A stretch of 64,000 nucleotides of DNA, from NCBI RefSeq assembly GCF_014805625.2, contig NW_023998433.1:6427883-6491882 (forward strand), read 5' to 3'. Below the pieces are notes generated by a model that saw nothing but the letters and a program-made list of their open reading frames with translations, made no database searches and was not told where the DNA came from. Of the stretch, positions 35,551 through 48,639 are shown one piece after another. Position 1 is the first letter of the stretch, and every line of letters starts with the position of its first letter. This DNA comes from Glossina fuscipes. Lineage: Eukaryota; Arthropoda; Insecta; Diptera; Glossinidae. The translations under genes and the position numbers were made by a program.

Positions 35551-36555
35551 GAAATACGAAGATATTGAAATGATATGAAGTGTGCATTTAAATTTAAATT
35601 CACTCACCGCCTAGTATAGTAAATAGATTCGTGCCACATAATTACCAACAATCTTAAGTTACGATATCCTAAGATTGATGGTGACTTATGACGAAATTTT
35701 TCGTTTAAGTTAATTCAATTTTTTATGTTTTTTTTTTTTTTTTGTACTTTCATATTTATTTCTTAAGAAAATTCATTCATTTATCTAAGCATAAAATCTT
35801 TATATTTCCGACATGAAAAACAAAAACGTTAACAACCATATAATCGTGGAACAATAACCGCATCGTACATACGACTAATCGTCTCAACTGCTCATTAATG
35901 GATGATACTTTGCAAATCAACTCATCTTATAACGACGATAATAATAATGATGGTGGTAATGATTCGACAACAACAATGTATATGCTTAAAACGATAACAA
36001 CGCTTAATATGGCTGCACCGCACCTTTTTCTTGGCGCACTATCAATTCAAATGCCTGCTGGTAATGCAATAACGTGCGAAACGCTTCTGTCCGAACACTT
36101 TTCAACAACAACAACATTAAATGCATAAATGAATGCATGTTCGGATGGAATAATTGGTTGGTTGGTTGATTGGTTGATTACTTGGCTGTATATATACCAC
36201 CATGACGATGATTATGGTGATGGCGATGTTGACGGTTGAAATGCCATATCATTTCATATATTTATTAATTGCCAAAATGACAAATGCATTGATTCCACAC
36301 ACACATTGAACGATGCATTGAACCCTCCTCCTATTAAAACCAACAATATAACTACGATTTGTCACAATAACGAATGATCATTTTAATATGCTGCGACTAA
36401 ATACTCTTAACAAACGGATGGATACTACATTTGTTGAATATCTTTCTGGGGTTTTCGCTGCTCACCCTAAATGAATGCTTGATTGAATATTGTACATGGA
36501 TTCTAAACTAATCTCATTGCGTTACTCTTCTCATAATTCTTCTTCTTCCTGTAAG

Positions 36556-36561
36556 CAGGGT
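36556..36561 (+). other. Candidate 3- or 6-nt microexon at a NAGNAG acceptor
   Basis: A branch-point-like CTAAT (36510-36514) and the tract TCTTCTTCTTCCT precede AAGCAG. Then come GGT and a perfect donor GTAAGT at 36562-36567. Splicing at the first AG gives CAGGGT (Gln-Gly); at the second it gives GGT (Gly). Both keep phase. Following the candidate at 31611, this would supply the Gly expected before the ankyrin (T/S)xLHW motif at 63527. Based on splice signals only. Confidence 0.25.
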
Positions 36562-38142
36562 GTAAGTATGAAATATCTCTGTAATTATTTTACGCGTATA
36601 TATTTATTATAAGTATCGTGTGATATCGTCAAAAAAGTATTAAACTTAATAATAGAAAGAAATGACATATGCCGGTTATGTTGAAGAAAAATTCAGCGAA
36701 TACAGTAAATATATATGTGAATTGTGATCTCCTTAAAACCCCATATTTTCTAGGTGATCAAATGCAACTTCGCTGTTTTCTTTGCTTTTATCGCTCTCAC
36801 TTTCTCTCTCTTGTTTTACTAAATCACTTTTTAATATCTATACACATATTGCGCCAATTAAGCACTCATTAGCAATACTTTTGGTTAAACTAACTAATAA
36901 ATGCTATCATTAGTCTTGTGTTCAAATTTGTTTTAACCGAATGCTCCGAGTCTGTGGTATTTGCATGGGCTATCACTCATCGTCTACATATTTCGTAATT
37001 GAAGTAATACGAAATAAAAAAAAGGACACACCAGCTAAACCCTAAAAATCCATTTGTGATTTTGCACAATTATTAATACAATGGGCGTGAAACTGTTGAC
37101 AGTTAAAGATACATTTATTGCCATAATTCAATGCCATTGTTTCAGACAAATACAAAAGACTTGCATACGTACATACGTACGTAGCGATATATATATGTAA
37201 ACAAATAATTCAAGAGAACTGTCACATACCCTCCGACAAATGATTAATAATATTATTGCCTTTTCTTAAATTGAAAGATCGAAATGACTTCTGTTTGCAA
37301 TTTTCTTTCATACATTTACGCATTTACTTTCGGATTAAAAGTGAATAAAAAGACATTAATACGAAATAATTTGGTTTTATTCGAAGATCTTTTCCAGTTA
37401 AACTCTAAATTACATCCTTCGAGCTGTGTAGTACTCGTGTTTTACCCTACCAAGTGCACAAATAAACGAAACGAAATACTTGTTATACATGACGTTTATC
37501 ACGTTTGGTTTATTGATGAAAATGTGACTCGCTGCAGTTTTTTAACAACTTTCCGAAAGAAACATAAAAAGGTTTAGTAGTACTTACATAATAATACTCT
37601 CACTAGTCAAATTACAACATCAACAATAAATATATATCTTGTTGCAACCGAAAAGGTGGCAAAACCATTCATACACACTTTACAACGTGCCTCCAAAATA
37701 TGGCAAACGGTGAAGAGCTAACATTAAACCATCAGAGACAAGCATCTGCTTTAGACATGGCATACATCAGCAACTCTAGTTGCCTTGCCTGTCTGTCTGT
37801 CTATTTGTTCGTCTGACTATCTCGAAGGCTAACTTGTTGTTTGGTTAAACTGGGTGCCTTGCTTCGCTTGATGCGTGTATATTATCGAGTAAATATCAAA
37901 TTTCGATCAAAAAAAAGAACGCCTTCGAGGAAAAACTTGCTTTTCTTTTTTAGTCATTCAACCTGCTGCACTTGCGTCCTTTGTGGTAGAATGCAAAACG
38001 CAAAACACATATTTGGAACATTAACTTGCTGCACACTGCGTACACACATGCGCTTATTTGCTTATAAGCTTTTCTACTTATAAAGCCGAAAAATATTAAT
38101 AACACATATGCCTCATTATCATACTTTCGCAATATTTATGCA

Positions 38143-38183
38143 CTGCCTGCCTGCCTGCCTACCTACCTACCTACCTACCTACT
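38143..38183. repeat. CTGC/CTAC tetranucleotide microsatellite
   Basis: Four CTGC units run into about six CTAC units without interruption. Confidence 0.9.
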
Positions 38184-39120
38184 ATACTATTTATTGTAAT
38201 TAAAGCATGACAAGGACAGTTATTGTGCAGCTAAATAAGTAAAAGAAGATCTTTTTACCTCGTAAACAGCTGCCGCAGTTGCGTTAACAAGCCACATTAG
38301 CTGCTAATTACAAAGCGATCGCAATAACAGAGCATCAATAATATTAAGCAATAACAAGTACTTTCGTTTACAACTAATCATATATTTTCAGTATTTATAT
38401 TCATTTCATGTTAAGTTTGTAATAAACGAGTTTTTGGTTTTTTATATTAATATATTATTTGTTTCATTTTTTGTTGTGCATTTTTTTTGTTTTAGTCACA
38501 TGAAAATTAATTTACAATTTTTCGAATTTTTATTTTCTTCTCTTTTGCATATACATCTTGAAAATGATCCCGAATCAACTGACGTGACCGGTTTTAACTC
38601 AAATATACTTTTTACAACATATTAAGTATGTAAGTATTTTACCATAATTTTTTTTTGCTTATGAATAAAATAATTATATTTATTATAACAATTATAACAT
38701 CGTAAATGACAATTAGTACATAATTTACGTTAACTGTCTTACAAATGGTATGCTTTTTTTTTTCTATTATTATCACACATTTTAAAAATCGATCTTTACA
38801 AGTAATATCATTTACACATCATTGCATTAGTTCCTGTGTAGGGTTCAATTAATGAATTGATTATTAAGAAGCCATTTATTAAATAATAAATTTCGATTTC
38901 ACTAAGCAACTCATTTCGGTGATTTTAGGCATGCGATTGCGTCAAGTTGCATCAAAAACAACCTCGAACTGGCCACAATTAAGCTGAGCTTCTAATACTC
39001 CAAGTCAGACACTATACGATGACCCTTTTGCATACAGGGACTCTATTCTCTACACAGTGAATGTTTACATAGATTTTTGTTTTACGTATTTGTGTATATA
39101 TATGTATATATATACATATA

Positions 39121-39868
39121 TACTTATACCCGTCAACGAAGGATGAGAGATTTGTTCATCTTGTCAAAATGTCTAAACATTCTCCTGGCCACAAAGATGA
39201 AGCTATCGACTTTAGACTTCGGCAATAACATTGGAAATTCTTGCACGTAGGTGGGATTTGAAAATGGGCCAAATCGGTCTAAAGACACGGGCTCAGCAGC
39301 GCGTAAACTGAGGGCACCTCTGTTTATCAAAAGGAATAAGAATTTGTTTTTTGTACATTACTCACAATCTATAATAGACAAATGTACAAAAATTTGGACG
39401 CATATTGTATGGGCGATGCTACAGCACCTGCACAAAAATGGAAAAAATTAAGCACGCCAATCCAATATTATAATGCGTCAAAAAGTAATTTATTTTCGAT
39501 ATTTTTATAAGAAAAAGAAACAAGCTTCAAAGACCCCATAAATTATTTAGAGTTCTGAGGCAGTTTCAAATTTGGAGTGTACCTAAGAATTTTTGTCTGT
39601 CCATCCGTCCGTCTGCCTAACTGTGCAGTATCAGTGATAAACATTCTCCCGTTCGTAAACTTTTCAAGGGAAACGCCTACAAGGCCGACAACGCCCACAA
39701 GCCCATATGACAAAAACTTCTATTTTGAAAATAGCAAAAATTAACTGCTCTCACTCCATATTATAGAACATAAAAATTTGGTTCTTTTACTTTGTTTGCC
39801 TTTTTATAGAATAATGCTGACGGGTATAAAAGATTCGGTCACGACCACATATAATTTTCTCACTTGTT
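39121..39868 (+). repeat. Short interspersed repeat (tephritid type), long form with both ends
   Basis: Starts CTTATACCCGTCAACGAAGG and includes ATTCTCCTGGCCACAAAGAT, TGTACAAAAATTTGGACGCA, TGTCTGTCCATCCGTCCGTC and AACATTCTCCCGTTCG. It ends GATTCGGTCACGACC..TTTTCTCACTTGTTT. It aligns over its whole length with 29385-30035. No open reading frame of note. Confidence 0.8.
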
Positions 39869-39869
39869 T

Positions 39870-42800
39870 GTCGTTGTACTCATTTTTCGAACCTCCAACG
39901 GTTCAAACCGGTAAATTGTTGTTCATAGCGTTTGATATTAACCTTTTCATCAAACTTTAAAACCCTCTAGAACCATCACGTTGAGCTTTTACGCTTGCTA
40001 TTCTCAAAATAATTCCACATTTCAAGCCTAGTCGCTCGACAGTGCTATAATTGGGATAAGTTTCAATATATTCAAGACATCAAAACAATATAATGCTACG
40101 CAAACCCATTTTATCACTTATGAACTTATACTTATTAACACTTGTTATAAGACGGTAATAAAATGTCATGCAGATGTCAGTCAATATATATACTACGTAC
40201 TGCGTCGATGCGCCTTTTGTGTCTCAAATCCACAGTTCAGATTTATACACTTGCTAGATGTCGTATCTACAAGTAATTTAGTGAGAAGTTTTCTCATTTC
40301 ATCTCAAGAGAAACGCAGCCCATTTTATGAATTCTCTCTTCTTTTCTTCAAACTACGCCAGTCTTACAAGCGAAGTCGGCCAATTTAATCATTTTCACAT
40401 GCTCTGCTTTAAAACATTTACAATAACTATTGAAAGTATGAAAAAACGCAAAACTTTTCCATTCATATACAATTTCCTCAAAGCCGTTTCATTTTGATGC
40501 TACGACATCAACGCAAACATAAAATATTTATCTATGATACAAAGTTTGGAGCAAACATTAGTAGAAGTAATCGAGAAAGGTCTAATCAAAAATTGCCCAA
40601 CATTGCCTAACGTAACTTCATTCAAAGTCATTAAACTCTTTTAAGTTTTTTTTTATTTTCAACAGTTAAAAACTGAACGGTGAAACACAAATAGCCCCTA
40701 GTTATGGACGTAAAGGTAAAGAGGATTGAATAGGAAAATGTATATGCAGAGGAAATCAATGATTTGATGTAAAGACTTTGGCAAGATTCGACACATCAGA
40801 AAATATTTTTATGCAAGGTCAAATAGTCATCAAAAGCAAATGTGCAAAAAAATATTTGGCTATAATAGTAATCGAACTGTGGCAAAAAGGCTATACATTA
40901 TTCAGAGTATGCTGTAGAGTTCTTCTAGATAACAAAATTTATATAAAACGGAGAATATGTGATTACAACGAAAAAAAAAAAAAAAATTACATCCGTCAGA
41001 AAAATAACACTACCCAAACGGATAGAAAATTCAGAGATTCAAAGTGCAATATACAAGATATGAAATAAACAACATTAAACAGATTTCGTCAGATTAGGCC
41101 ACGTCTGGAATTGAAAAAATCTTTCGCCCAAATTTTGACAGGAAACAGTCAAGATGTACCTCAGCGTTGTTGGCCCAAAACATATTGGGGTTTCTGCAAT
41201 ATTTTAACGGTGGAAATTCAATTTAATCCGTTTGCGAAGCGTTGCGGGAATTAGCAAACCTTCACGTCTTGTATGTAAATAAATATGTGAATCAAAAAGA
41301 GAGAAACATAGAACCAGAATTACAAATGACTTCTTTCACATATAAATGTTATTTATTTAATTTTAATTTTATACCGTATTATTTTAATTTCTTTTAATTT
41401 TTATAATACCATAGAAAACCGTTTTAAAGAATACATTTAAAAAAAAAAAACAAGCGTTTGCGTTAACAAAAAAGTACTTCACTAACACTGACTTGATGTC
41501 AGTCTTCGATGAGTTCGTATAACAATTCAAGAATTTTCGGATTAATTTCTACTCTCTCCTAAAATTTTTGCTACTCGAGCAAATATATTCATTCCTTCAA
41601 ACGATGCTATAAAACCCTCTTTACGTTTACCTCTTTTAATGTTTTATTTGTATATCTTTACGTTCAGGTAATTCTTTTGCTTTTTCCAACTCAGTCCGTA
41701 TAGCGGATCACATGCTCCTTCTTTTAAAATAATTTCTTTATATATTTTCTTATCAAAGAATATAATAACGCGGCTTTCATAATAAAAGGTAATAAATGTA
41801 CTCATTAGGAAATTTATATATTCTTCAATTTCGCAAAAAATAAATACGTTCTTAAAGCGAGAATTTCTCAACCTCCAATTCAATCTTAAAATTGTTCTTG
41901 ATTTTTCTGAATATTGTGAGTTGTTGCATAGGTATTAAAAACATCTATGGAAAAACGTATAATCCGATTGTCTCTTGATGAAATCTCATACTATTCGGCT
42001 GCTTTTAAAGGACTACTTACTTTAATTTGGCCTGCTGTTAATAATAGTCGAAGGAATAAATCACCCCAACTGAAATACGATTCATTCAACTGTTTTCACT
42101 TCATACGTATAATATGCTAATGCCAAGCTTTCACTTCTAACAAACGTCCGAACGTTTGCAACAGCACTCTGCCCTTCCGAAAGTAAAAAGCAAAATGTGA
42201 CGAAAGCAAAACCGTTACCGCGTTCCACGTTCAAAGCACAATCAGCTTTTATTGCACCTGTATCTCTCAATGAAGGAGTGGGTTTATGATCCTCGATATC
42301 CAGTGAACTCGATCGTAGTTTTTACGTTAGACTATATAGTTTCCGGTTATGGCGCGGATGTATGTGAGTAGTGAGTACACGGCAGTGTCGATCAAGTGCA
42401 CAATTTTTGTTAGTATCGAAAGAAAGGCTTCTGGAGCGTAAAATTGGTATAATATATTCAAACGTAAATAAAGTCAAATATCGTTACGAAATTCTCATAT
42501 TTGATACAGTTAATATAATATCATCAAATGACGAAAAGTCCAGGATGTTGGTAAAGTAATTTTATTCTATACTTTTATCTTCTAGCCTCATATAAATAGA
42601 TAAATATTATGAAAAAGAATATAACTAAAAAATTTTTAGGAAATATTGAAAGGAGGCTTAAAGGGTTATAAAACTATATAATTTAGTAAAAAATATATTA
42701 AAATTAAATATAATTTATTTGGGTTACTCTTTTTTTTATTTAATTATTTTCTATCTTCCTATTCAGTGTATTTATTTGCATATATATTGTTATTCAAGCA

Positions 42801-43767
42801 CAGACAAACAGTAAAACAAATACAACGTTGTTTATATCTTGATTGGAAAACATTTTTGATTCGGCAGCAATCGAGTTCTCTCACTTGTAAGAATCAAAAC
42901 ACAACTCTGAAGAAGATTTATCGAGATATGCAAACATCACATAGCTCTTCTATTCTTTCCCTAATATATTGTTATTAACGTTTCTGTATGCTTCTTTTCT
43001 CGTAGTAAATTTCATTGGTTTTTTTAGTTTTTTTTTTTATTTTAGAATGCCTCTCCGAATAGATGATTTTTAAAGTCGTTCCGTAGAATCAGGGAGGTCT
43101 TCCCGATTTATTCAGCCTCAGTCGTTTTTACAGTTAACCAATTTTTTTTTCTTACATTACAAGAAACTTATACGTCACGTAGGCAATATGTTAATGCTCA
43201 CTTAAAGGACATTCAATTAATTTCATGTAGTTCTAATCGATAACAAAAAAGTCACCATACTTACGTCCATACGTATATGCATAAATAAGCAGGAAACAAT
43301 TTTATTAAACCTACATTCTATGTGAAACTTGTAAAACGTTCAAACAACTATGTTAAACATAAAGGTGACAAAATTTGCAGCAGTTTATAATTGTTTTTTT
43401 TTTTTTTTGTAATTAACTGTATTTTTTGTTGTTACAAAATAAACAAGCATGCAAGCATACTGAGTATCTTTCTGAGTATTTATATAAACGCCAACTCACC
43501 AAATATTCCTTTCCTCGTATTTCCTCTTTTTTTATATTTATTTCTAAATAAAACAACAAAGCACAATAGCAAAAATTATTATATCGAGTTGACCGAACTG
43601 CTTTTGAGGAATTTATATCTTACACATGTTCGCCTGTTCTCAGTGCGAGTATAGGCATACATATGCATGCGTGCCTGTGTATATACATTGAAAAAACAAT
43701 GGTTTTAAACACGACAACGACGCCCCATATACATAGTTATATACATCACACATATATTATATACATC

Positions 43768-43770
<3 letters not shown>
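39870..43770. other. Long stretch without recognised genes
   Basis: AT-rich unique DNA with A runs near 40971-40986 and TA/CA-rich sequence. A 120-nt exon-like segment at 42767-42886 has good splice signals but no recognisable product. Nothing else is supported. Confidence 0.5.

Positions 43771-43771
<1 letters not shown>

Positions 43772-43818
<47 letters not shown>
43772..43818. repeat. TA microsatellite
   Basis: Uninterrupted TA run of about 46 bp. Confidence 0.9.
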
Positions 43819-43825
<7 letters not shown>

Positions 43826-44269
43826 ATATAGATACGATCACATAAATCAGTATTCCATTGTCGGTACGCGAACGTATCTCATAAATATATCAACAGCAAA
43901 CAGTATTAACAAAATATGCATGTACGCCGGGATTTGTTAGTGATTTGTTGTTACGTACTCGACGTAGGGCTTAACGACTCATTCGGTCTACATCATCATT
44001 AACATCACAATACACAATAAAGCAACGCATTCACACATCTACCGTTTTTGGGGGCCTAGCCAAGGCATGTGATTTAAATTTTCGCACATGATCATGTCAT
44101 GTTTAACAATTGCAATTATGATCAGATCGTCTGACACCAGTCGAGTGTTCACGTTTGTTGATTCCTTGTGTGACCACAATAGATTGAATAGATCGTATAC
44201 ATATACGAATAGATAGTATATATATACATATATATATACTATGTAACTATTAGTTGTTTGCAAAAGTTT

Positions 44270-45060
44270 TGATCAGGTTTTCATTTGAAAAAGGAGTTTA
44301 TTGAGAAAAATTGGTACAATGTGCATCAATCAAAATAGTTTCCATCATTTTCTATAACATTTTACGATATTTTTGGTAACTTGACGATATTTTATTGAAA
44401 GAACTTATATTGGTTTGGCAGCGATTCACCCACCGACCCATTTTCTCACATCTTAATCTTTACAAGCACGCCTGCAAGCCAAACCATACTACGCCTATCT
44501 GAATAAGTGGTAATCAGGAGATGCCACGTCTGCTGAGTAGGCTGGGTGTGGCAGAAACACCCATTTGAGCTGCAACAGTGTATTTCGGACAACTCTTTTG
44601 CAACAAATGACCAAAATGGCATTTTTACTCAATTTGCGAGGTGGCCTTTTTCCCGCCTTTTAGACCTCTCCTATCACGTGTAAACATCTAGAAACAGTTG
44701 ATTCGTCAACTGCTTAGCTGTTCGAAAGTTCTTCGAGAGTTTGTACTGGATTTTTTGCCAATAAATCTTCTAATTCATGGTCAACTTCTTTGGTTCTTCA
44801 GGCCTTTCTTTGTCATTGACATCAAAGTTACCAATTTTAAATCGTTAAAACCAAAACCTGTAGTTAGCATATGATTGAGAGAAACATCACTATAAGCGTG
44901 TTCGATGGATTTGGACAGCAGTTATCTTCAAATCAAACACCAACAAAAATGAATATTGAAAATGCAATTTTAAACGTTCCATGATTAGTGTCGACATACG
45001 CTGAATAAATCAATAATATTAAATGGGAGCTGTTATTTTATGTAAAGGAATATAATCGTT
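44270..45060 (-). mobile_element. mariner relic, nearly full span
   Basis: On the - strand the order is TKEVDHELEDLLAKNPVQTL, EELSNS(stop)AVDESTVSRCLHV, then after a large internal deletion LPHPAYSADVASPDYHLF, VRKWVGGSLPNQ and ENDGNYFD followed by a stop. These match the mariner N-terminal helix-turn-helix domain, the third catalytic region (HPPYSPDLAPSDYHLF) and the C-terminus (DNDGxYFD). The first and second catalytic Asp regions are deleted. It appears to be the same family as the relic at 17090-17340. Confidence 0.75.
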
Positions 45061-48010
45061 ATTTCCGCTGGTATTTCCCATTTTTGTAGAAGTCGCTCAT
45101 CAAACATTTCGCAAACACCTTATACATGAAATTGACATTCATATGTACAACAAGTCATATATGAAATCAATCATATTTACTATGAGAAAAATAGTTAGTC
45201 AATCCAATCGATTTAATTTCATTTCCAAGAAAAACAGTAATTTAGTCATAAGTTCAACTTATTTTATTTCAAACGTCAATTTTTTTTTTTTTTTTGTTTT
45301 TTCTTTTAACATATAGTCCATTCGAATATTCGGATATAAATTATCTCACATATACATTACACATAATTCAAAAAAGTACTGAAAAACAAAGGAAAACGTT
45401 TCGCAGAACTTATGTTTACATTTATGCAAAAATATTTTCGTTTATTTTACTTTTTCCATTCAGCCTCCAAGACTTTAATCTCACTTTTATAATCTTTGCC
45501 ATCAGTTGAAAGAAGTCTGCAAGAAAAAATCGAAATTTCGATCTCTCTCCATTCATACAAACATACATAGAAATCACTTTCGCATTCTTGCCTTCTTGCC
45601 TGCCAGATATGTTCCATGCATAATGTAAATGTAAAGTAAAATAATGGGGATTATTTCTTAAAGAGATTTTTATAATTTGATTTTAAAATGGAAAATTTGA
45701 AAAATTTCACAATATTATGAGTCTAAAACGATGGCATAGCGTTGGCATATTATTCTTTAAAACATTTTCGTAAGATTTAGGAAAAAAAAGAATTTTTTAT
45801 CAAATAAAAACTGAAAAGTAAAATTTTGTTGATAAATAAATTTTTTGTCATTAACCTATTTTAATTATTCAACGTCCGTTTGATGTGTACTGCTTATTAC
45901 CAGCGAAAACTTCTGATCATTATGACAATCGGAAATATGAATCTATTAATGAGAGCAGACATAACATCCAAATCAACAAGTTCGTAGGATAACCTGCAGA
46001 TGTAGAATGGCCATTAATGATTCCATATGACTTTTCGATGACACCTTCAAACGAAATGTATCAAAAAAAATATATTATGATATTCCAACCGGTTGCAGTT
46101 ATTTTGGTGACGCTAGTTATCAAAGTCCGATTTTTCCATTATTTTACAATAAAAAAAAACTGGCATCATTAAAGTAACTGTAACTTGGAAACTATTGGTC
46201 AAAATATTATAAAATATTGGCGACATATATATATATGTATATATATATATCATCCTACGAGCTTATTGAGTGGTCTTTTACATACATGAAATCTTATACA
46301 GCCCTTAGTTAACAAGTACTATCCGATCTTTTGTTCTAAACTTTCCGTTGGGATTCCAATAAAAATCTAAAAAGTGAGACCGCGCTCAACTATTTTAAAA
46401 AGTTTGATATACAGAGAATGATTAATGATTATAAAACTGAGCTAAGACGGTTCAATTATAAATAAATTCATAGATATGGAACGGAACTACAATTAGCAGA
46501 TCTTTGCTTGTCTTGTAGTGAACTTTAAATGCCCATTGGCTTATGATATAATAAATCGTATACTTCCTTAGTAAAGCTGTTTTTACTTGAAGGAGCCAAG
46601 TAGAATCTGTTTTCACATAATTTATTTTCTTACATGACTTTTTGCTAAATTGGTGAAATCATTAATAACATTACATTCGTGAAATATTTCAAATTCGTCA
46701 CCTTTATGATGTATATGAATAAGTTACAACAACCTTCACTAATCCACGCAATTAACTACACGAAAAACGGGCGCAATACGCCAAATGTCATGATATCATA
46801 ATTTTTTAGCATGATAACGATTACCCCATACAGTAAACTTGCAGTCAACCAGAAATGGTGAGCGGCTCTGAACTGAAATGTGATATCTATCCTCTACCGT
46901 GTGTGTATTCATTCGACATTGCGTCTTCTAATGAAAACTTATTTCTATCAACAACTTTGTCTTTTTGATTCGAGGACTTCGATTTCTCTGGCTATAACTA
47001 AAAATGCATGCCTTCGCAGATTGACTGAAAATTGTATTCATATTCTCTCAGAAAAAAAAAAAAAAAATGTTTTACTGAGCAGCAAAACAAATATTTATAT
47101 AATAAAACAGTTGTAGTTTTTTATATTTGAAACTGCGTTTTTAATTTGTATAGCTAATATTTGTTTAACGGCAAATCGTATAGGTCTTGATCAATTATAA
47201 TTGCCTCTTGGTTTTTTTAAGCCCTAATGAAGAGCATGAGTAGAGAAAATTTTCTTTTCAGACAAAAATAAGCATCGGAGATGATCATTGTACGATGATA
47301 ATAAAAGCAAAATGTAGATCAAAGAAAAGGCAGCACTAAACATATCGATATACATGTAAAATTTATACATGAAAAACTGCAACTAGAATGTTCCGAAAGA
47401 AGTAAAATTATTTGATATTTGTACCAAAGATTTAAACAATAATAATCAACAATTTTTCACGCATACACTTTGAGTTAAATAATTTAGTTTGGATTTTAGT
47501 TTTATAATTAGTTTTAAGTTATCCATTCTGAGAAGCTACTGCAAAATATATAATAAATAACAAATAATGCAACTATGCCAAAATACGGTCGCACTTTCTT
47601 GTATTACTGCGAATTCGTACGCATTCGATAAATACCTTTACTGCGTAGGATAATCTGCCAATAGCGACTGTCTGTTTATCTAGTAAAGGATTTATAAAAT
47701 AATCTTTAAGCGTCTTGAATAAAAGGGAATGCCACCTTTCGTCCTAACAGCTAAAACCAGCCGTTTGGAGAGTTTTGTGGTGACTGTGGCGACACCAGAT
47801 TCACGAGAACGTTGCACTTTGATGTGTTATATAGGACTCACCTTGCACGTAATGAAGCACACGCATGACATCATTCTGTCATTTCTGGAGTAAGGAGTGG
47901 CCCTTCAAATGATAAGAAGAGTCGCACTCCCTTGTAGGATGTTGTTAATATCCACCCTGGGTGCGCCGTGAAATTCGGGTGTTGTATGTAGGCGTTCACG
48001 TAAAAAACAC
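45061..48010. other. Long stretch without recognised genes
   Basis: AT-rich unique DNA with a T run (45279-45297), an A run (47050-47066) and a TA/TG microsatellite (46226-46250). No recognisable protein. Confidence 0.5.
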
Positions 48011-48017
48011 TGAGAAA

Positions 48018-48133
48018 TATAAATATATATATATATAAATGTATATATATAAATATATATAAATGTATATATATANNNNNNNNNNTATATATAAATATAT
48101 ATAAATGTATATATATAAATATATATAAATGTG

Positions 48134-48165
<32 letters not shown>
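48018..48165. repeat. AT-rich minisatellite with a 10-N gap
   Basis: Tandem TA tracts are punctuated by AAATG(T) at a spacing of roughly 22-26 bp, seen on both sides of the N run at 48076-48085. The true array length is unresolved. Confidence 0.8.
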
Positions 48166-48166
<1 letters not shown>

Positions 48167-48172
48167 TTATTC

Positions 48173-48371
48173 GAATCTATTAATAATTTGAAATATCGTA
48201 TGAATGAACATATATCATCTTTAACCGAAAAACTCATCCTTATTAATAGATTCTGTCGTATTTTAAAGAAAATATTTTAATTCATTTATAAAATTTTTCA
48301 AAAATATTTCAATTCATTTATAAAATTTTTTATTTACAAGAAAAATTACCTACCTATTTAAAATACGACAG
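48173..48371. repeat. Nested inverted repeats with an internal tandem duplication
   Basis: GAATCTATTAATAA (48173-48186) is the exact inverse of TTATTAATAGATTC (48240-48253). The adjoining CTGTCGTATTTTAAA (48253-48267) is the exact inverse of TTTAAAATACGACAG (48357-48371). Between the second pair, a unit of about 30 bp (AATATTTYAATTCATTTATA..) is tandemly duplicated (48271-48331). The layout borders the AT minisatellite. Confidence 0.75.
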
Positions 48372-48639
48372 CATAAAATCCATATTCCACAAAAATGAAA
48401 GCGTATATCTGTTAAACCAGTAAAAAAAAATTTTTTCTCGAAAATAATCAATAATTGCAAAGGCGTAATTGCATGAATGCAAAATCGATTTGATATCCGA
48501 TCTACCATGTTCTCCTGGACCTTGATATTCTCTAACCTCCGGCAACTATTTATTTTATTTATTTTTTTTTTTTGCTTACACATGAAACTCAACTAAAGTA
48601 AATCAACATTATAAGTCACTTGACTCTTAGAAGTAAATC

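Larger units (their letters stand above)
35560..39115. other. Long stretch without recognised genes
   Basis: Unique-looking sequence with a TTGG/TTGA run (36150-36185) and a CTGC/CTAC microsatellite (38143-38183). One 76-codon + strand frame at 35898-36128 is rich in Asn, Asp and Thr, as fly CAA/AAC-rich non-coding DNA often is. No protein is recognised apart from the microexon candidate at 36556. Confidence 0.5.

Noticed and set aside
35303..35587. 94-codon - strand frame
   Set aside because: Lies inside the short interspersed repeat, whose other copies do not keep the frame.
37284..37577. 97-codon + strand frame
   Set aside because: No recognisable motif, no splice or start context of note; a chance frame of this length is expected in 64 kb.
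40778..41068. 96-codon + strand frame
   Set aside because: Lys/Asn-rich through A-runs, no family resemblance; likely chance.
42767..42886. 120-nt exon-like segment between a CTATTCAG-type acceptor and GTAAGA
   Set aside because: One frame is open, but the peptide is not recognisable and composition matches the background; kept only as a weak possibility.
47760..47960. Less AT-rich segment with a TPEFHGAPRVDINN-like - strand peptide
   Set aside because: Looked like a possible transposon piece, but I could not match it to any family.
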